DNA of 64,000 bases from Microbacterium sufflavum. GTDB taxonomy: Bacteria > Actinomycetota > Actinomycetes > Actinomycetales > Microbacteriaceae. Both the position numbers and the translations under genes were made by a program. Location: the NCBI RefSeq assembly GCF_023101165.1, contig NZ_CP078076.1:868001-932000 (forward strand). The letters run 5' to 3'. Of the stretch, positions 34,774 through 43,670 are shown piece after piece (position 1 is the first letter of the stretch; each line of letters begins with the position of its first letter). The notes beneath the pieces were generated by a model. That model did no database searches. It was not told the origin of the DNA and saw nothing but the letters and a program-made list of their open reading frames with translations.

Positions 34774-35427
34774 GTGACCGCCGCCCACCCCTACCCCGCG
34801 ACGATCGCGGCCCCGGTGGAGCACGAGCTCGTGATCCGCAAGTCGCGCTTCCTGACGCTGGTCGCGCCCGTGGCGTCGGTAACCGACGCGGAGACCGTGA
34901 TCGCGGGCGTGCGCAAGCGCGCGTGGGACGCGAACCACAACTGCACGGCCATGGTCACGGGGCTGCGCGGCGATCAGGCCCGCTCCTCCGACGACGGCGA
35001 GCCGTCGGGCACCGCGGGAGTGCCGATGCTGGAGGTGCTGCGCCGGCGGGAACTGACCGACGTGGTCGCGGTCGTGACGCGCTACTTCGGCGGGGTGAAG
35101 CTCGGGGCGGGCGGGCTCGTGCGCGCGTACGGCTCCGCGGTGTCGGAGACCCTCGACCGCGCGGCGCTCGTGCACCGACGGGCGTTGACCCAGACCACGG
35201 TCGAGGTGCCCCACGCCGACGCCGGGCGCTACGACAACCTGCTGCGGGAGTGGGCGCTGCAGCACGGCGCGACCCTCGGCACGCCGCACTACGGAGAGGC
35301 CGCGCGCCTGGAGCTGTGGGTTCCTGCGGAGGAGCTGCCGCGACTGTCCGACGACCTCGCCGCCGCGTCGGCCGGAGCCGTGCGCCTCGAAACCGGCGTC
35401 GAGCGCGTGGTCGACGTGCCCGCCTGA
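34774..35427 (+). CDS. YigZ/IMPACT family protein
   Basis: The 217-residue protein has the UPF0029 N-terminal core: KSRFLTLVAPV, ANHNCTAMV, DDGEPSGTAGVPML and TRYFGGVKLGAGGLVRAY. A ferredoxin-like C-terminal domain ends the protein. YigZ-type proteins are linked to translation control and ribosome association, with exact activity unclear. GTG 34774 follows the -10 TATCGT (34762-34767) by 6 bases, so it is probably leaderless. Confidence 0.88.
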   Translation: MTAAHPYPATIAAPVEHELVIRKSRFLTLVAPVASVTDAETVIAGVRKRAWDANHNCTAMVTGLRGDQARSSDDGEPSGTAGVPMLEVLRRRELTDVVAVVTRYFGGVKLGAGGLVRAYGSAVSETLDRAALVHRRALTQTTVEVPHADAGRYDNLLREWALQHGATLGTPHYGEAARLELWVPAEELPRLSDDLAAASAGAVRLETGVERVVDVPA

Positions 35428-35494
35428 CCGGCACTCCCGGCGGGCGCATACGCGCGGCGGCTATCCTGGACGCCGCGGTCGCGGAAGGAGAGCG

Positions 35495-36412
35495 ATGTTC
35501 GACAGTCCGCTCTCGGCCTCGCCGTACGAGATCCTCGAGGTCGACCCGTCCGTCGACGATGCGGAGCTGCGCCGGGCCTACCGCCTCCGCCTCCGCCAGA
35601 CGCATCCCGACACGGGCGGCGACGCCGCGGTGTTCATCCAGGTGCAGCGGGCGTGGGAGCTGATCGGCACGGCGGAGGGTCGCGCGGCCTACGACCGCCG
35701 CACGGGCGTGACCGACGACGGCGCCGAGTGGAGCGGCTGGCGACCGCAGACCGCGCGCACCGACACCCGTCCGCGGGCGCGGTCGTACGGACAGCCCGGC
35801 GGCTGGCGCCGCGAGCGCTACCTCACGCTCATCCGGGAGTGGGCGGGCCACGGGGTGGAGGTGCCCGACCCGTACGCGCCGGCTCTCGTGCGGGCCGCGC
35901 CGCGGGAGCTGCGGCGCATGCTGGCCGACGCGCTCGCGGAGGAGGCGACCGCGCGCACGGTGTCCGACCTCGGGATGGGCTTCACCGTGTGGCACGACGT
36001 CGCGGCCGGGCAGACGCCCGACGACAAGCTCGACCACGTGGTGCTCAGTCCCTCGGGCCTGTACGGCATCATGTCGGAGGACTTCGGCGGGGTGGTGGGC
36101 TTCCGCCGCGGCGAGATCACCGGCCCGAGCCTGGGCACCAGGGCTCCGGTGACGGCGGCGCTCGGCCGGATGCGTCAGGTGGCGAAGGCCGCGAAGGTCA
36201 GGTTCGGCGGCGCGATCGTGGTGCTGCCGGACGACGATCTGGCGCAGGCGGTGACCCCGCTCGGCAGCAGCCGCGGGGTTCCGGTCGTGGTGGTGCGGCG
36301 CAGTGCGCTGGCGATGGTGCTGCGCCAGGGGGTGCCGGGGGCCAGGGCGATCGGCGGCAACGAGCTGTTCGACGTGCGCACGCGCCTGCAGCAGACCGTC
36401 CGGTTCGTCTGA
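35495..36412 (+). CDS. J-domain protein with a C-terminal NERD-like domain
   Basis: The 305-residue protein begins with a DnaJ J-domain (residues 9-70) with YEILEVDPS, the catalytic HPD in THPDTGGD and AYDRRTG at its end. After an Arg-rich linker the C-terminal ~170 residues contain DHVVLSPSGLYGIMSED, which resembles the nuclease-related NERD core. No glycine-rich or zinc-finger DnaJ region is present, so it is not a general DnaJ. It may recruit DnaK to a special nucleic-acid-linked task. ATG 35495 has GGAAGGAG 5 bases upstream; TATCCT near 35462 is a likely -10. Confidence 0.72.
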   Translation: MFDSPLSASPYEILEVDPSVDDAELRRAYRLRLRQTHPDTGGDAAVFIQVQRAWELIGTAEGRAAYDRRTGVTDDGAEWSGWRPQTARTDTRPRARSYGQPGGWRRERYLTLIREWAGHGVEVPDPYAPALVRAAPRELRRMLADALAEEATARTVSDLGMGFTVWHDVAAGQTPDDKLDHVVLSPSGLYGIMSEDFGGVVGFRRGEITGPSLGTRAPVTAALGRMRQVAKAAKVRFGGAIVVLPDDDLAQAVTPLGSSRGVPVVVVRRSALAMVLRQGVPGARAIGGNELFDVRTRLQQTVRFV

Positions 36413-36437
36413 CCTCCGCTCGTCCGCGATCCCGCTC

Positions 36438-36483
36438 TTGACGCTTGTCGTCAAACCGGTTTACACTCGTCAAACCGGTTCAC
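36438..36483 (+). promoter_or_regulatory. lacI-type promoter with two operators
   Basis: TTGACG (36438-36443), 18 bases, then TACACT (36462-36467) form a good promoter. AAACCGGTTT (36453-36462) overlaps the -10, and a second copy (AAACCGGTTC, 36472-36481) covers the likely start of transcription. The central CCGG palindromes are typical LacI-family sites, so the regulator at 36520 probably represses the whole operon from here. Confidence 0.75.
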
Positions 36484-36519
36484 GCACCCGAGTGAGCCCG
36501 ACACCCGCGAGGAGGCGGC

Positions 36520-37512
36520 ATGGGCCGCACCACGATCGCCGACGTCGCCCGCGAGGCCGGCGTCACCAAGGCCACCGTGTCGCACGCGCTCAGCGGCAAC
36601 CGCCCCATCTCCGAGGAGACCAGGGCGAAGGTGCTCGCCGCGGCCCGCAAGCTCGACTGGGCTCCGAGCCAGAGCGCCAGAGCCCTCGCCACGCGCCGCG
36701 CCAACGCGATCGCCGTCGTCCTCGCGCGCGACCCCGAGGTCATCGCGAACGACTCGTTCTTCCCCGCGTTCATCGCCGGGGTCGAGTCGGTGCTCGCCGA
36801 GACCGAGACCGCGCTCGTGCTCCAGGTGGTGCAGGGTCGCGAGGCGGAGGAGCGCGCGTACCGCACGCTCGCCCGCGGCCGGGCCGACGGCGCGCTGCTG
36901 CTCGACCTGCGCACCGACGACTGGCGCGTGCCCTTCCTCGACGAGCTCGGGCTGCCCACCGTGCTGGTCGGCGCCTACGACCAGCCCAGCCCGTTCTCGT
37001 GCGTGCGCACCGACGACGCCGCGCCGATGCGCGAGATCCTCGACCGGCTCCGCGCCGCAGGGCACACGCGCATCGCCCACGTGTCCGGCCCGCTCGACTA
37101 CGTGCACTCGGCCGCCCGTGCCGCCGCCTACACCGAGGCCGCGGGCTCCGACGAGCTGCTGCGCGAGGGCGACTTCACCGCCGCGAGCGGGCGCGACGTG
37201 ACCGAGGAACTGCTCGCGCTGCCCGACCGCCCCACGGCGATCCTCTACTCGAACGACACCATGGCCATCGCCGGGCTCTCCCTCGCCCGCTCGCAGGGTC
37301 TCGCGATCCCCCGCGACCTGGCCATCTCCGGCTTCGACGACGACCACCTCTCCGCCCACCTCTCCCCCGCGCTCACGAGCGTGTCGTCCGATCCGGCCGC
37401 CCGGGGCCGCGCGGCCGCCCGGCTGCTGCAGGAGAGCATCCTCGGCGCCGAACCGCGCACCGAGGTCGTGGACTGCAACGTCGTGCACTTCCGGGAGAGC
37501 ACCGGCTCCTGA
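36520..37512 (+). CDS. LacI family transcriptional regulator
   Basis: The 330-residue protein has the LacI start TTIADVAREAGVTKATVSHALSGNRPISEETR, hinge helix QSARALATRRAN and a periplasmic-binding-protein-like sugar domain ending NVVHFRESTGS. It should repress the downstream sugar uptake operon and release DNA on binding the sugar or a derivative. GAGGAGG precedes ATG 36520. Two CCGG-centred palindromes lie in its own promoter. Confidence 0.9.
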   Translation: MGRTTIADVAREAGVTKATVSHALSGNRPISEETRAKVLAAARKLDWAPSQSARALATRRANAIAVVLARDPEVIANDSFFPAFIAGVESVLAETETALVLQVVQGREAEERAYRTLARGRADGALLLDLRTDDWRVPFLDELGLPTVLVGAYDQPSPFSCVRTDDAAPMREILDRLRAAGHTRIAHVSGPLDYVHSAARAAAYTEAAGSDELLREGDFTAASGRDVTEELLALPDRPTAILYSNDTMAIAGLSLARSQGLAIPRDLAISGFDDDHLSAHLSPALTSVSSDPAARGRAAARLLQESILGAEPRTEVVDCNVVHFRESTGS

Positions 37513-37548
37513 GCCCCCCGCACCACCCATCGCGTCAAGGAGGACACC

Positions 37549-38814
37549 ATGAAGAAGATCCGCGCAGCAGCACTCGTGGGCGCCGTCGCGCTCGTCGTCA
37601 CCGGATGCTCGTCCGGCGGCGGAGGCGGCGAAGGCTCCGCCGAGGGCACCGGCCCCATCGACATCTGGCTGTCGAACAACGAGCAGGAGGTCGCCTGGGG
37701 TCAGGCGGTCGTCGACGCCTGGAACGAGGAGCACCCCGACGAGAAGGTCACCGCGCAGGAGATCCCGGCAGGCTCGTCCTCGGAGGAGGCCATCACCGCG
37801 GCGATCACCGCCGGGACCGCGCCGTGCCTGGTCTACAACGTCGCGCCGGCGGCCGTGTCGGGCTGGGTCAAGCAGGGCGGCCTGGTCGACCTCAGCTCGA
37901 TGGACGGCGGCAGCGACTACATCACCGAGCGCAGCGGCGATGTCGAGCCCTACGCCACGGACGGCAAGTACTACCAGCTGCCGTGGAAGTCGAACCCGGT
38001 CATGGTCATGTACAACAAGACCCTGTTCCAGGCCGCCGGGCTCGACCCCGAGGACCCGCAGATGAACACGTACGACGCGTTCCTGGAGGGGGCGCGCGCC
38101 ATCGTCGACTCGGGCGTGCAGAGCGCCATCTGGCCCGCGCCGACGAGCGAGTTCTACCAGCCGTGGTTCGACTTCTATCCGCTGTACCTCGCCGAGACCG
38201 ACGGCACCATGCTCGTGGAGGACGGCAAGGCCACGTTCGATTCGGACGACGGCAAGACCGTGGCCGACTTCTGGGCCACCGTGTACGAGGAGAAGCTCGC
38301 GCCGAACGAGGCGGCGACCGACGACGCGATGTCCGCCGGCACCACGGCCATGCAGCTCGCCGGCCCCTGGGCCATCCCGTCGTACGCCGAGACGGTCGAC
38401 GTGGGCTTCATGCCCGTGCCGACCAGCGACGGCCGGGAGAACCCCACCACGTTCGCCGACTCCAAGAGCGTGTCGATGTTCACCGCCTGCGAGAACCAGG
38501 CGACCGCGTGGGAGTTCCTGAAGTTCTCCACGAGCGAGGAGGCCGACGGCCAGCTGCTCGAGGCGACCGGCCAGATGCCGATGCGCACGGACCTCACCGA
38601 CACGTACGCCGACTACTTCTCCGCCAACCCGAACTATGTGGCGTTCGCGGAGCAGGCGGAGAACACGGCCGACGTGCCCAGCATCCCGAACTCGGTGGAG
38701 GCCTGGCAGGCGTTCCGCGACGAGTACTCGTCCGCGGTGATCTTCGCGAAGGAGTCGACCTCCGACTTCCTGAAGAACGCCGCCGCGAAGGTCGACGAGC
38801 TCGTCGCCGAGTGA
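37549..38814 (+). CDS. Sugar ABC transporter substrate-binding lipoprotein
   Basis: This 421-residue family 1 extracellular solute-binding protein has a lipoprotein signal: MKKIRAAAL, a hydrophobic core and lipobox VTGC at about residue 20. The bulk matches oligosaccharide binders, with DIWLSNNEQEV near the start and SVSMFTACENQATAWEFL near the end. It captures the sugar at the cell surface. It is 36 bases after lacI and 1 base before the permease. The GH130 neighbour suggests a manno-oligosaccharide ligand. Confidence 0.9.
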   Translation: MKKIRAAALVGAVALVVTGCSSGGGGGEGSAEGTGPIDIWLSNNEQEVAWGQAVVDAWNEEHPDEKVTAQEIPAGSSSEEAITAAITAGTAPCLVYNVAPAAVSGWVKQGGLVDLSSMDGGSDYITERSGDVEPYATDGKYYQLPWKSNPVMVMYNKTLFQAAGLDPEDPQMNTYDAFLEGARAIVDSGVQSAIWPAPTSEFYQPWFDFYPLYLAETDGTMLVEDGKATFDSDDGKTVADFWATVYEEKLAPNEAATDDAMSAGTTAMQLAGPWAIPSYAETVDVGFMPVPTSDGRENPTTFADSKSVSMFTACENQATAWEFLKFSTSEEADGQLLEATGQMPMRTDLTDTYADYFSANPNYVAFAEQAENTADVPSIPNSVEAWQAFRDEYSSAVIFAKESTSDFLKNAAAKVDELVAE

Positions 38815-38815
38815 C

Positions 38816-39715
38816 ATGACCACCGACAACCGACGGCTGCGCACCCGGTGGCTGGGTGCGCAGCCGATCGGCGGCCTCTTCGCGCTGCCGTACCTCGTGT
38901 TCGTGATCGCGATCTTCGCGTATCCGCTCGGTTTCGCGGTCTACATCGCCTTCCACGACTACTTCTTCACCGCGCCGGGCGCCGAGGTCGACCGGCCCTT
39001 CGTCGGCTTCGACAACTTCGTCACGGTGCTCACCGACCCGCGCGTGCTCGGAGCGTTCCGCAACACCCTCGTGTTCCTGGTGATCAACGTGCCGCTCACG
39101 GCGGTGCTGGCGCTCGTGCTCGCAGCCGCCCTGAACACCGGCATCCGCTGGGTGGCCGCGTACCGCGTGGCCTTCTACGTGCCGTACCTCACCGCGAGCG
39201 TCTCGCTGGTGGGCGTGTGGATGCTGCTGTTCTCGGGCAACGGGCTCGTCAACACGATCCTGGGGCCGCTCGCGCCCGACCCGTCGTGGCTCGTGAACAG
39301 TGCGCTGGCCATGCCGATGATCGCGCTCTACGTCACCTGGAAGCAGCTCGGCTTCTACATCCTGCTGTACCTGGCGGCGCTGCAGAACGTGCCGAAGGAG
39401 CTGTACGAGTCCGCCGAGACCGACGGCGCCGGCGCCCTCGCGCGGTTCTGGAACGTGACCGTCCCCGGCGTGCGCAGTGCGACCACGCTCGTGCTGATCC
39501 TCTCGATCATCACCGGGGCGAACCTCTTCACCGAGCCGTACCTGCTCACCAACGGCGGCGGGCCGGACGGCGCGTCCACCACGCCGGTGCTGCTCATCTA
39601 CCAGCTGGGCATCCAGCAGCAGAACCCCGACACCGCGGCCGCGATCGGCATGATCCTGGTGGTGCTCGTGGGGATGCTGTCGCTGGCCGCCAACCGCGCG
39701 ACGAGGGAGCGATGA
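38816..39715 (+). CDS. Sugar ABC transporter permease, MalF type
   Basis: The 299-residue protein has six membrane helices and the EAA loop SAETDGAGALARFWNVTVPGVRSA, which docks the ATPase. The start FALPYLVFVIAIFAYPLGF is typical of the carbohydrate uptake-1 family. ATG 38816 is 1 base after the binding-protein stop, so the genes are coupled. It pairs with the next permease. Confidence 0.9.
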   Translation: MTTDNRRLRTRWLGAQPIGGLFALPYLVFVIAIFAYPLGFAVYIAFHDYFFTAPGAEVDRPFVGFDNFVTVLTDPRVLGAFRNTLVFLVINVPLTAVLALVLAAALNTGIRWVAAYRVAFYVPYLTASVSLVGVWMLLFSGNGLVNTILGPLAPDPSWLVNSALAMPMIALYVTWKQLGFYILLYLAALQNVPKELYESAETDGAGALARFWNVTVPGVRSATTLVLILSIITGANLFTEPYLLTNGGGPDGASTTPVLLIYQLGIQQQNPDTAAAIGMILVVLVGMLSLAANRATRER

Positions 39716-40554
39716 TGCGCCGGAAGAACACCCTGCCCCGCGTGCTGAGCGTGATCGCGCTCACGATCGCGGCGATCGGCTTCGCCTTCCCGTTCTACTT
39801 CATGCTGGTCGGCGCGTTCCAGGAGAACCCGACGAACTCGCCCAGCCAGCTCATCCCCACGGGCGGGTGGACGGTCGACAACTTCGTCGCGATCGACTCG
39901 CGCATCGACCTGGTCGGCTCGCTCGTCAACTCGATGATCTTCACGCTCGGCGTGCTGCTGGGCACCGTCGTGTTCGGCCTGCTCGCCGGCTATGCGATCG
40001 CCCGGCTCGACTTCCGCGGCCGCGGCGTGATCTGGGTGCTGATGCTGCTCGTGCAGATGGTGCCGTTCCAGCTGCTGATGATCCCGCTGTACGTGCAGAT
40101 CACGCGCAACTACGGTCTGGGCGACTCGTACCTGGGCATGATCCTGCCGTTCCTCATCAACACGACCGCGGTGTTCATCTTCGTGCAGTTCTTCCGGGCG
40201 CTGCCCACGGAGATCTTCGAGGCCGCGCGCATCGACGGCGCGGGCGAGATCCGCCTGCTCACCTCGGTCGCGATCCCGCTGATCCGCCCCGTGCTGGTGA
40301 CCGTGGTGCTGGTCACCTTCATCGGCCCGTGGAACGAGTTCCTGTGGCCGTTCCTCATCACGAAGGACGCGTCGCTGCAGCCGCTCGCCGTGTCGCTCGC
40401 GAACTACATCTCCAACGTCGCGCAGTCCACCGCCAACCCGAACGGGGCGATCCTCGCGGGCGCCACGGCACTCGCATTCCCCGTCGTCATCCTGTTCATC
40501 GTCTTCCAGCGCTTCTTCAAGGCCACCGACCTCGGCGCGGCCGTCAAGGGCTAG
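39712..40554 (+). CDS. Sugar ABC transporter permease, MalG type
   Basis: This 280-residue inner membrane permease has six helices and the EAA loop EAARIDGAGEIRLLTSVAIP. The gene begins at an ATGATG pair; ATG 39712 overlaps the upstream stop, and the second ATG (39715) has better spacing to GAGGGAG. No ATP-binding subunit is encoded in this operon, so a shared MsmK-type ATPase elsewhere must energise it. Confidence 0.9.
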   Translation: MMRRKNTLPRVLSVIALTIAAIGFAFPFYFMLVGAFQENPTNSPSQLIPTGGWTVDNFVAIDSRIDLVGSLVNSMIFTLGVLLGTVVFGLLAGYAIARLDFRGRGVIWVLMLLVQMVPFQLLMIPLYVQITRNYGLGDSYLGMILPFLINTTAVFIFVQFFRALPTEIFEAARIDGAGEIRLLTSVAIPLIRPVLVTVVLVTFIGPWNEFLWPFLITKDASLQPLAVSLANYISNVAQSTANPNGAILAGATALAFPVVILFIVFQRFFKATDLGAAVKG

Positions 40555-40569
40555 CCAGAAAGGGCATCC

Positions 40570-41556
40570 ATGTTCACCGGAGCATCCTTCCCCCTCGGTC
40601 CGTTCACCCCCTACGAGGGGAACCCGATCCTGCGTCCGCGCGGCGACAGCTGGGAGTCGGCGAACCTCTACAACCCGGCGGCCCTGGTCGACGGCGACGA
40701 GGTGCTGCTGCTGTACCGCGCGCACGCCGACGACATCGTGTCGCACATCGGGCTCGCCCGCTCCCGCGACGGGGTCACGTTCACGCGCGAGGACGCGCCG
40801 ATCCTCTCCCCCGTCGAGGACTACGAGCGCTACGGCTGCGAGGATCCGCGCATCGCGCTGATCGACGGCACCTACTACCTCACCTACACCGGGTGGGACC
40901 GTCACAGCGCTCAGCTGTGCCTTGCGACCTCGACCGACCTGCGCACCTGGACCAGGCACGGCCCGCTGTTCGACGACTTCGACACCTTCAAGACCATGGA
41001 CCCGCGCGGGTTCAACTGGTCGAAGGCCGGGGTGATCGTCCCGCAGAAGATGCACGGCAAGTGGTGGATGTACTTCGGCGAGGGCGGCATCTACTGGGCG
41101 ACCAGCGACGACCTCATCCACTGGACACCCGGCACCCCCGACACCGAGCCGATGTACACGCCCACGCCCGGCACCTGGGACGAGGCGCTGGTGGAGATCG
41201 GCACCTCGCCCGTGGTCACCGACAACGGGCTGCTGGTGATGCTCACCAACGGCGCCACACGCACGGTGCACGACGACGGCACGGTCGACGTCGACTACCG
41301 CTGCGGGCAGATCGCCATCGACCCGGACGAGCCGACGAAGGTCATCGCCCGGATGCAGGAGCCGTGGCTGCGCCCGCAGAGCTTCGAGGATCTGCACGGC
41401 CTGGTGTCGAACGTGACCTTCGTGGAGGGACTGGTGAAGTTCCACGGGAAGTGGTTCGCGTACTACGGCCAGTCCGACACGACCCTGGCCGTCGCGATCC
41501 ACGACCCCGCGGAGCCGTGGGGCCGCGCGCTGCGCGAGGCCGAGGGCGAGGAGTGA
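40570..41556 (+). CDS. Glycoside hydrolase family 130 (beta-mannoside phosphorylase-like)
   Basis: The 328-residue protein is a five-bladed beta-propeller of GH130 type. It has NPILRPRGDSWESANLYNPAALVDGDE at the start and family motifs YRAHADD, YGCEDPRI, DPRGFNWSKAGVI and GKWWMYFGEGG. GH130 enzymes break beta-mannosides, mostly by phosphorolysis, to mannose-1-phosphate; some hydrolyse beta-1,2-mannosides. No signal peptide, so it acts in the cytoplasm on imported oligosaccharide. It sits 15 bases after the permease. Confidence 0.87.
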   Translation: MFTGASFPLGPFTPYEGNPILRPRGDSWESANLYNPAALVDGDEVLLLYRAHADDIVSHIGLARSRDGVTFTREDAPILSPVEDYERYGCEDPRIALIDGTYYLTYTGWDRHSAQLCLATSTDLRTWTRHGPLFDDFDTFKTMDPRGFNWSKAGVIVPQKMHGKWWMYFGEGGIYWATSDDLIHWTPGTPDTEPMYTPTPGTWDEALVEIGTSPVVTDNGLLVMLTNGATRTVHDDGTVDVDYRCGQIAIDPDEPTKVIARMQEPWLRPQSFEDLHGLVSNVTFVEGLVKFHGKWFAYYGQSDTTLAVAIHDPAEPWGRALREAEGEE

Positions 41557-41560
41557 GGCC

Positions 41561-43591
41561 ATGGAGACCACGCGCCGCACCTTCCTGACGCTCGCCGCGA
41601 CCACGTCCGCCCTGGCGCTGCTGCCCGTCGACGCCGCGGTGGCCCAGGGCACCGCGGCCGGATCGGCCCTCCGCCCGGCCAGCGCCCGCGGTCGCCGCCT
41701 CACGAACCTCGCGCACCTGCGGTTCCTGCTGGCCGACGTGCCGGTGGTCGCGAGCGACACGCACACCACCGAGGGCATCGCGGAGCGCCCCGTCGTGCGG
41801 GCGCCGTGGACCTACGCCGACACCGACGGCGCGGGCGGCTACCGTCCCGTCGGCGGCGGCACGCGCGACGCCGCCACCGGCTACTGGTCGCAGGGCGCGT
41901 ACAACGCCGACGACATCGCCCGCGCCGCGGTGGTGTTCCTGCGGGACTGGCGCGCCACGGGCGACCCGCAGAGCCGCGACGACGCCCGCGACGTGCTCCG
42001 CTCCCTCGCGTTCCTCCAGACCGTGTCGGGGCCGAACGCCGGACGCGTGGTGCTGTGGCAGCAGGAGGACGGCACACTCACGCCGAGCGCGATCCCGGTG
42101 GAGCTGCCCGACCCCTCGGACTCGGCGGAGTCGTACTGGCTGGCCCGCACCGTGTGGGCCTTCGGAGAGGGATACGCCGCGTTCCGCACGGAGGATCCCG
42201 CCTTCGCGGAGTTCCTGCGAGCGCGGCTGCACCTGTGCCTGGACGCGCTGGCGCGCGAGTCGCTCGGCCGTGCAGGGCAGTGGGTCCGCAGCGACGGACG
42301 CGACCTGCCGGCGTGGCTCATCGCGGGCGGCGCCGACGCCACCGCGGAGGCGATGCTCGGGCTCGCCGCCGCCGCGGAGGCCGGAGACGACCGCAGCCGC
42401 ACGGCCCTGCAGACGTACGCCGAGGGCGTGGCGGCCATGGCGACCGACCCCGAGCAGGGCTGGCCGTTCGGGGCCGTGCTGCCGTGGACGGGCTCGCTGG
42501 GGTTCTGGCACGCGTGGGGCGCGGCGGCTCCCGAGGCGCTGGCCAGGGCGGGCGGCGTGCTGCGACGCCCCGACCTCTCCGCCGCGGCCGTGGCTGACGC
42601 GGCCCGCTTCACGCCGCAGGTGCTGACCTCGGGCGGACCGCACAACGCGTGGGCGCCGCTGCCCGCCGAGGCGCAGATCGCCTACGGCGCACACGGCCGC
42701 GTGGCCGGGGCGCTGCAGGCGGCGAGCGCGGGCGGCGAGAGACTGCGGGCGATCGCGGGGCTCGCGGCGGGATGGTTCTTCGGCGCCAACACCGCGGGCG
42801 TGCCGGTGTACGACCCCGCGACCGGCGTGACCTTCGACGGCGTCGAGACCGACGGCCGCGTGAACCGCAACTCGGGCGCGGAGTCGACGATCCACGGCCT
42901 GCTCACGATGCAGCTGCTCGACGCGAACCCCGACGTGGCGCGGCTGGCGACCTCGATCACGGGGCTGTCGTCGTTCGCGGGACTGCGGGCGCTCGACGCC
43001 GAGGCCGCACGGCTCTCGCCCGGGTGCACGGTCGAGCGTCCCGCGGACGGCGCGTGGACCGGCGAGGGCAACCTCGCGGGCGGCGCGTTCGTGCGGGTGC
43101 CCGAGGGCGAGTGGGTCGAGTTCGACCTCACCGAGCCCGGCGGGGTGCTGCACGGGCTCGTGTGGCGGCAGGCCGCGGACGCCGGGACCGCGGTGTGGGA
43201 GGCGCGGCGCGGCGGACGGCGGCTGTGGAGCACCGAGACCGCGGCCGGGGGCACGGGCGACCGCGGACTCACGGAGGCGGACGGCATGCTCGTGCCGCAG
43301 CTGCTCGGCGGCGGACTCCCGGACGGCCCCGTGACCGTGCGCTGCACCAGCCGCGGCGACCTGCGCCTGGACGCGCTGGTGGTGCAACCCCGCGTGACCA
43401 CGGCGGTGTACGCGACCACGGGCGGCGCGGCGGTGCTGTACGCCAACGCGACCGCGGAGCAGCAGCGCGTGGCACCCCTGGCACCCGGAGCGGGCACGGC
43501 CTACGACGAGAGCGGAGCACCGCGCGGGAACGGCACCCCGGGCGGCCGCGTGCGCGTGCGGGGGCGGGGCTTCACGGTGACGCGGCGCTGA
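41561..43591 (+). CDS. Tat-exported putative carbohydrate-active protein
   Basis: The 676-residue protein starts with a Tat signal (TTRRTFLTLAATTSALALLP). About 450 residues of helix-rich sequence follow, with repeated WARTVWAFGEGYAAF-like helices, suggesting an (alpha/alpha)6 barrel as in many glycoside hydrolases. The C-terminal ~170 residues look beta-rich (WVEFDLTEPGGVLHGLVWRQ), like a carbohydrate-binding or beta-sandwich module. I cannot assign a GH family. It is 4 bases after GH130 in the same operon, so it probably trims the polymer outside the cell. Confidence 0.65.
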   Translation: METTRRTFLTLAATTSALALLPVDAAVAQGTAAGSALRPASARGRRLTNLAHLRFLLADVPVVASDTHTTEGIAERPVVRAPWTYADTDGAGGYRPVGGGTRDAATGYWSQGAYNADDIARAAVVFLRDWRATGDPQSRDDARDVLRSLAFLQTVSGPNAGRVVLWQQEDGTLTPSAIPVELPDPSDSAESYWLARTVWAFGEGYAAFRTEDPAFAEFLRARLHLCLDALARESLGRAGQWVRSDGRDLPAWLIAGGADATAEAMLGLAAAAEAGDDRSRTALQTYAEGVAAMATDPEQGWPFGAVLPWTGSLGFWHAWGAAAPEALARAGGVLRRPDLSAAAVADAARFTPQVLTSGGPHNAWAPLPAEAQIAYGAHGRVAGALQAASAGGERLRAIAGLAAGWFFGANTAGVPVYDPATGVTFDGVETDGRVNRNSGAESTIHGLLTMQLLDANPDVARLATSITGLSSFAGLRALDAEAARLSPGCTVERPADGAWTGEGNLAGGAFVRVPEGEWVEFDLTEPGGVLHGLVWRQAADAGTAVWEARRGGRRLWSTETAAGGTGDRGLTEADGMLVPQLLGGGLPDGPVTVRCTSRGDLRLDALVVQPRVTTAVYATTGGAAVLYANATAEQQRVAPLAPGAGTAYDESGAPRGNGTPGGRVRVRGRGFTVTRR

Positions 43592-43633
43592 GGCCCGCGG
43601 CCGCCGGGGCGACTCGCCATGCCGGCATGCTCT

Positions 43634-43663
43634 TTTTGAGTCACTCAAAAGAACGTGTAGAGT
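43634..43663 (+). promoter_or_regulatory. Fur-type operator and leaderless promoter
   Basis: TTTTGAGTCACTCAAAA (43634-43650) is a perfect 17-bp palindrome. It overlaps the -35 TTGAGT (43636-43641); 16 bases further on is the -10 TAGAGT (43658-43663), 7 bases before ATG 43671. This arrangement suggests autorepression and a leaderless message, as known for mycobacterial furA. Confidence 0.72.
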
Positions 43664-43670
43664 CGAGGAC

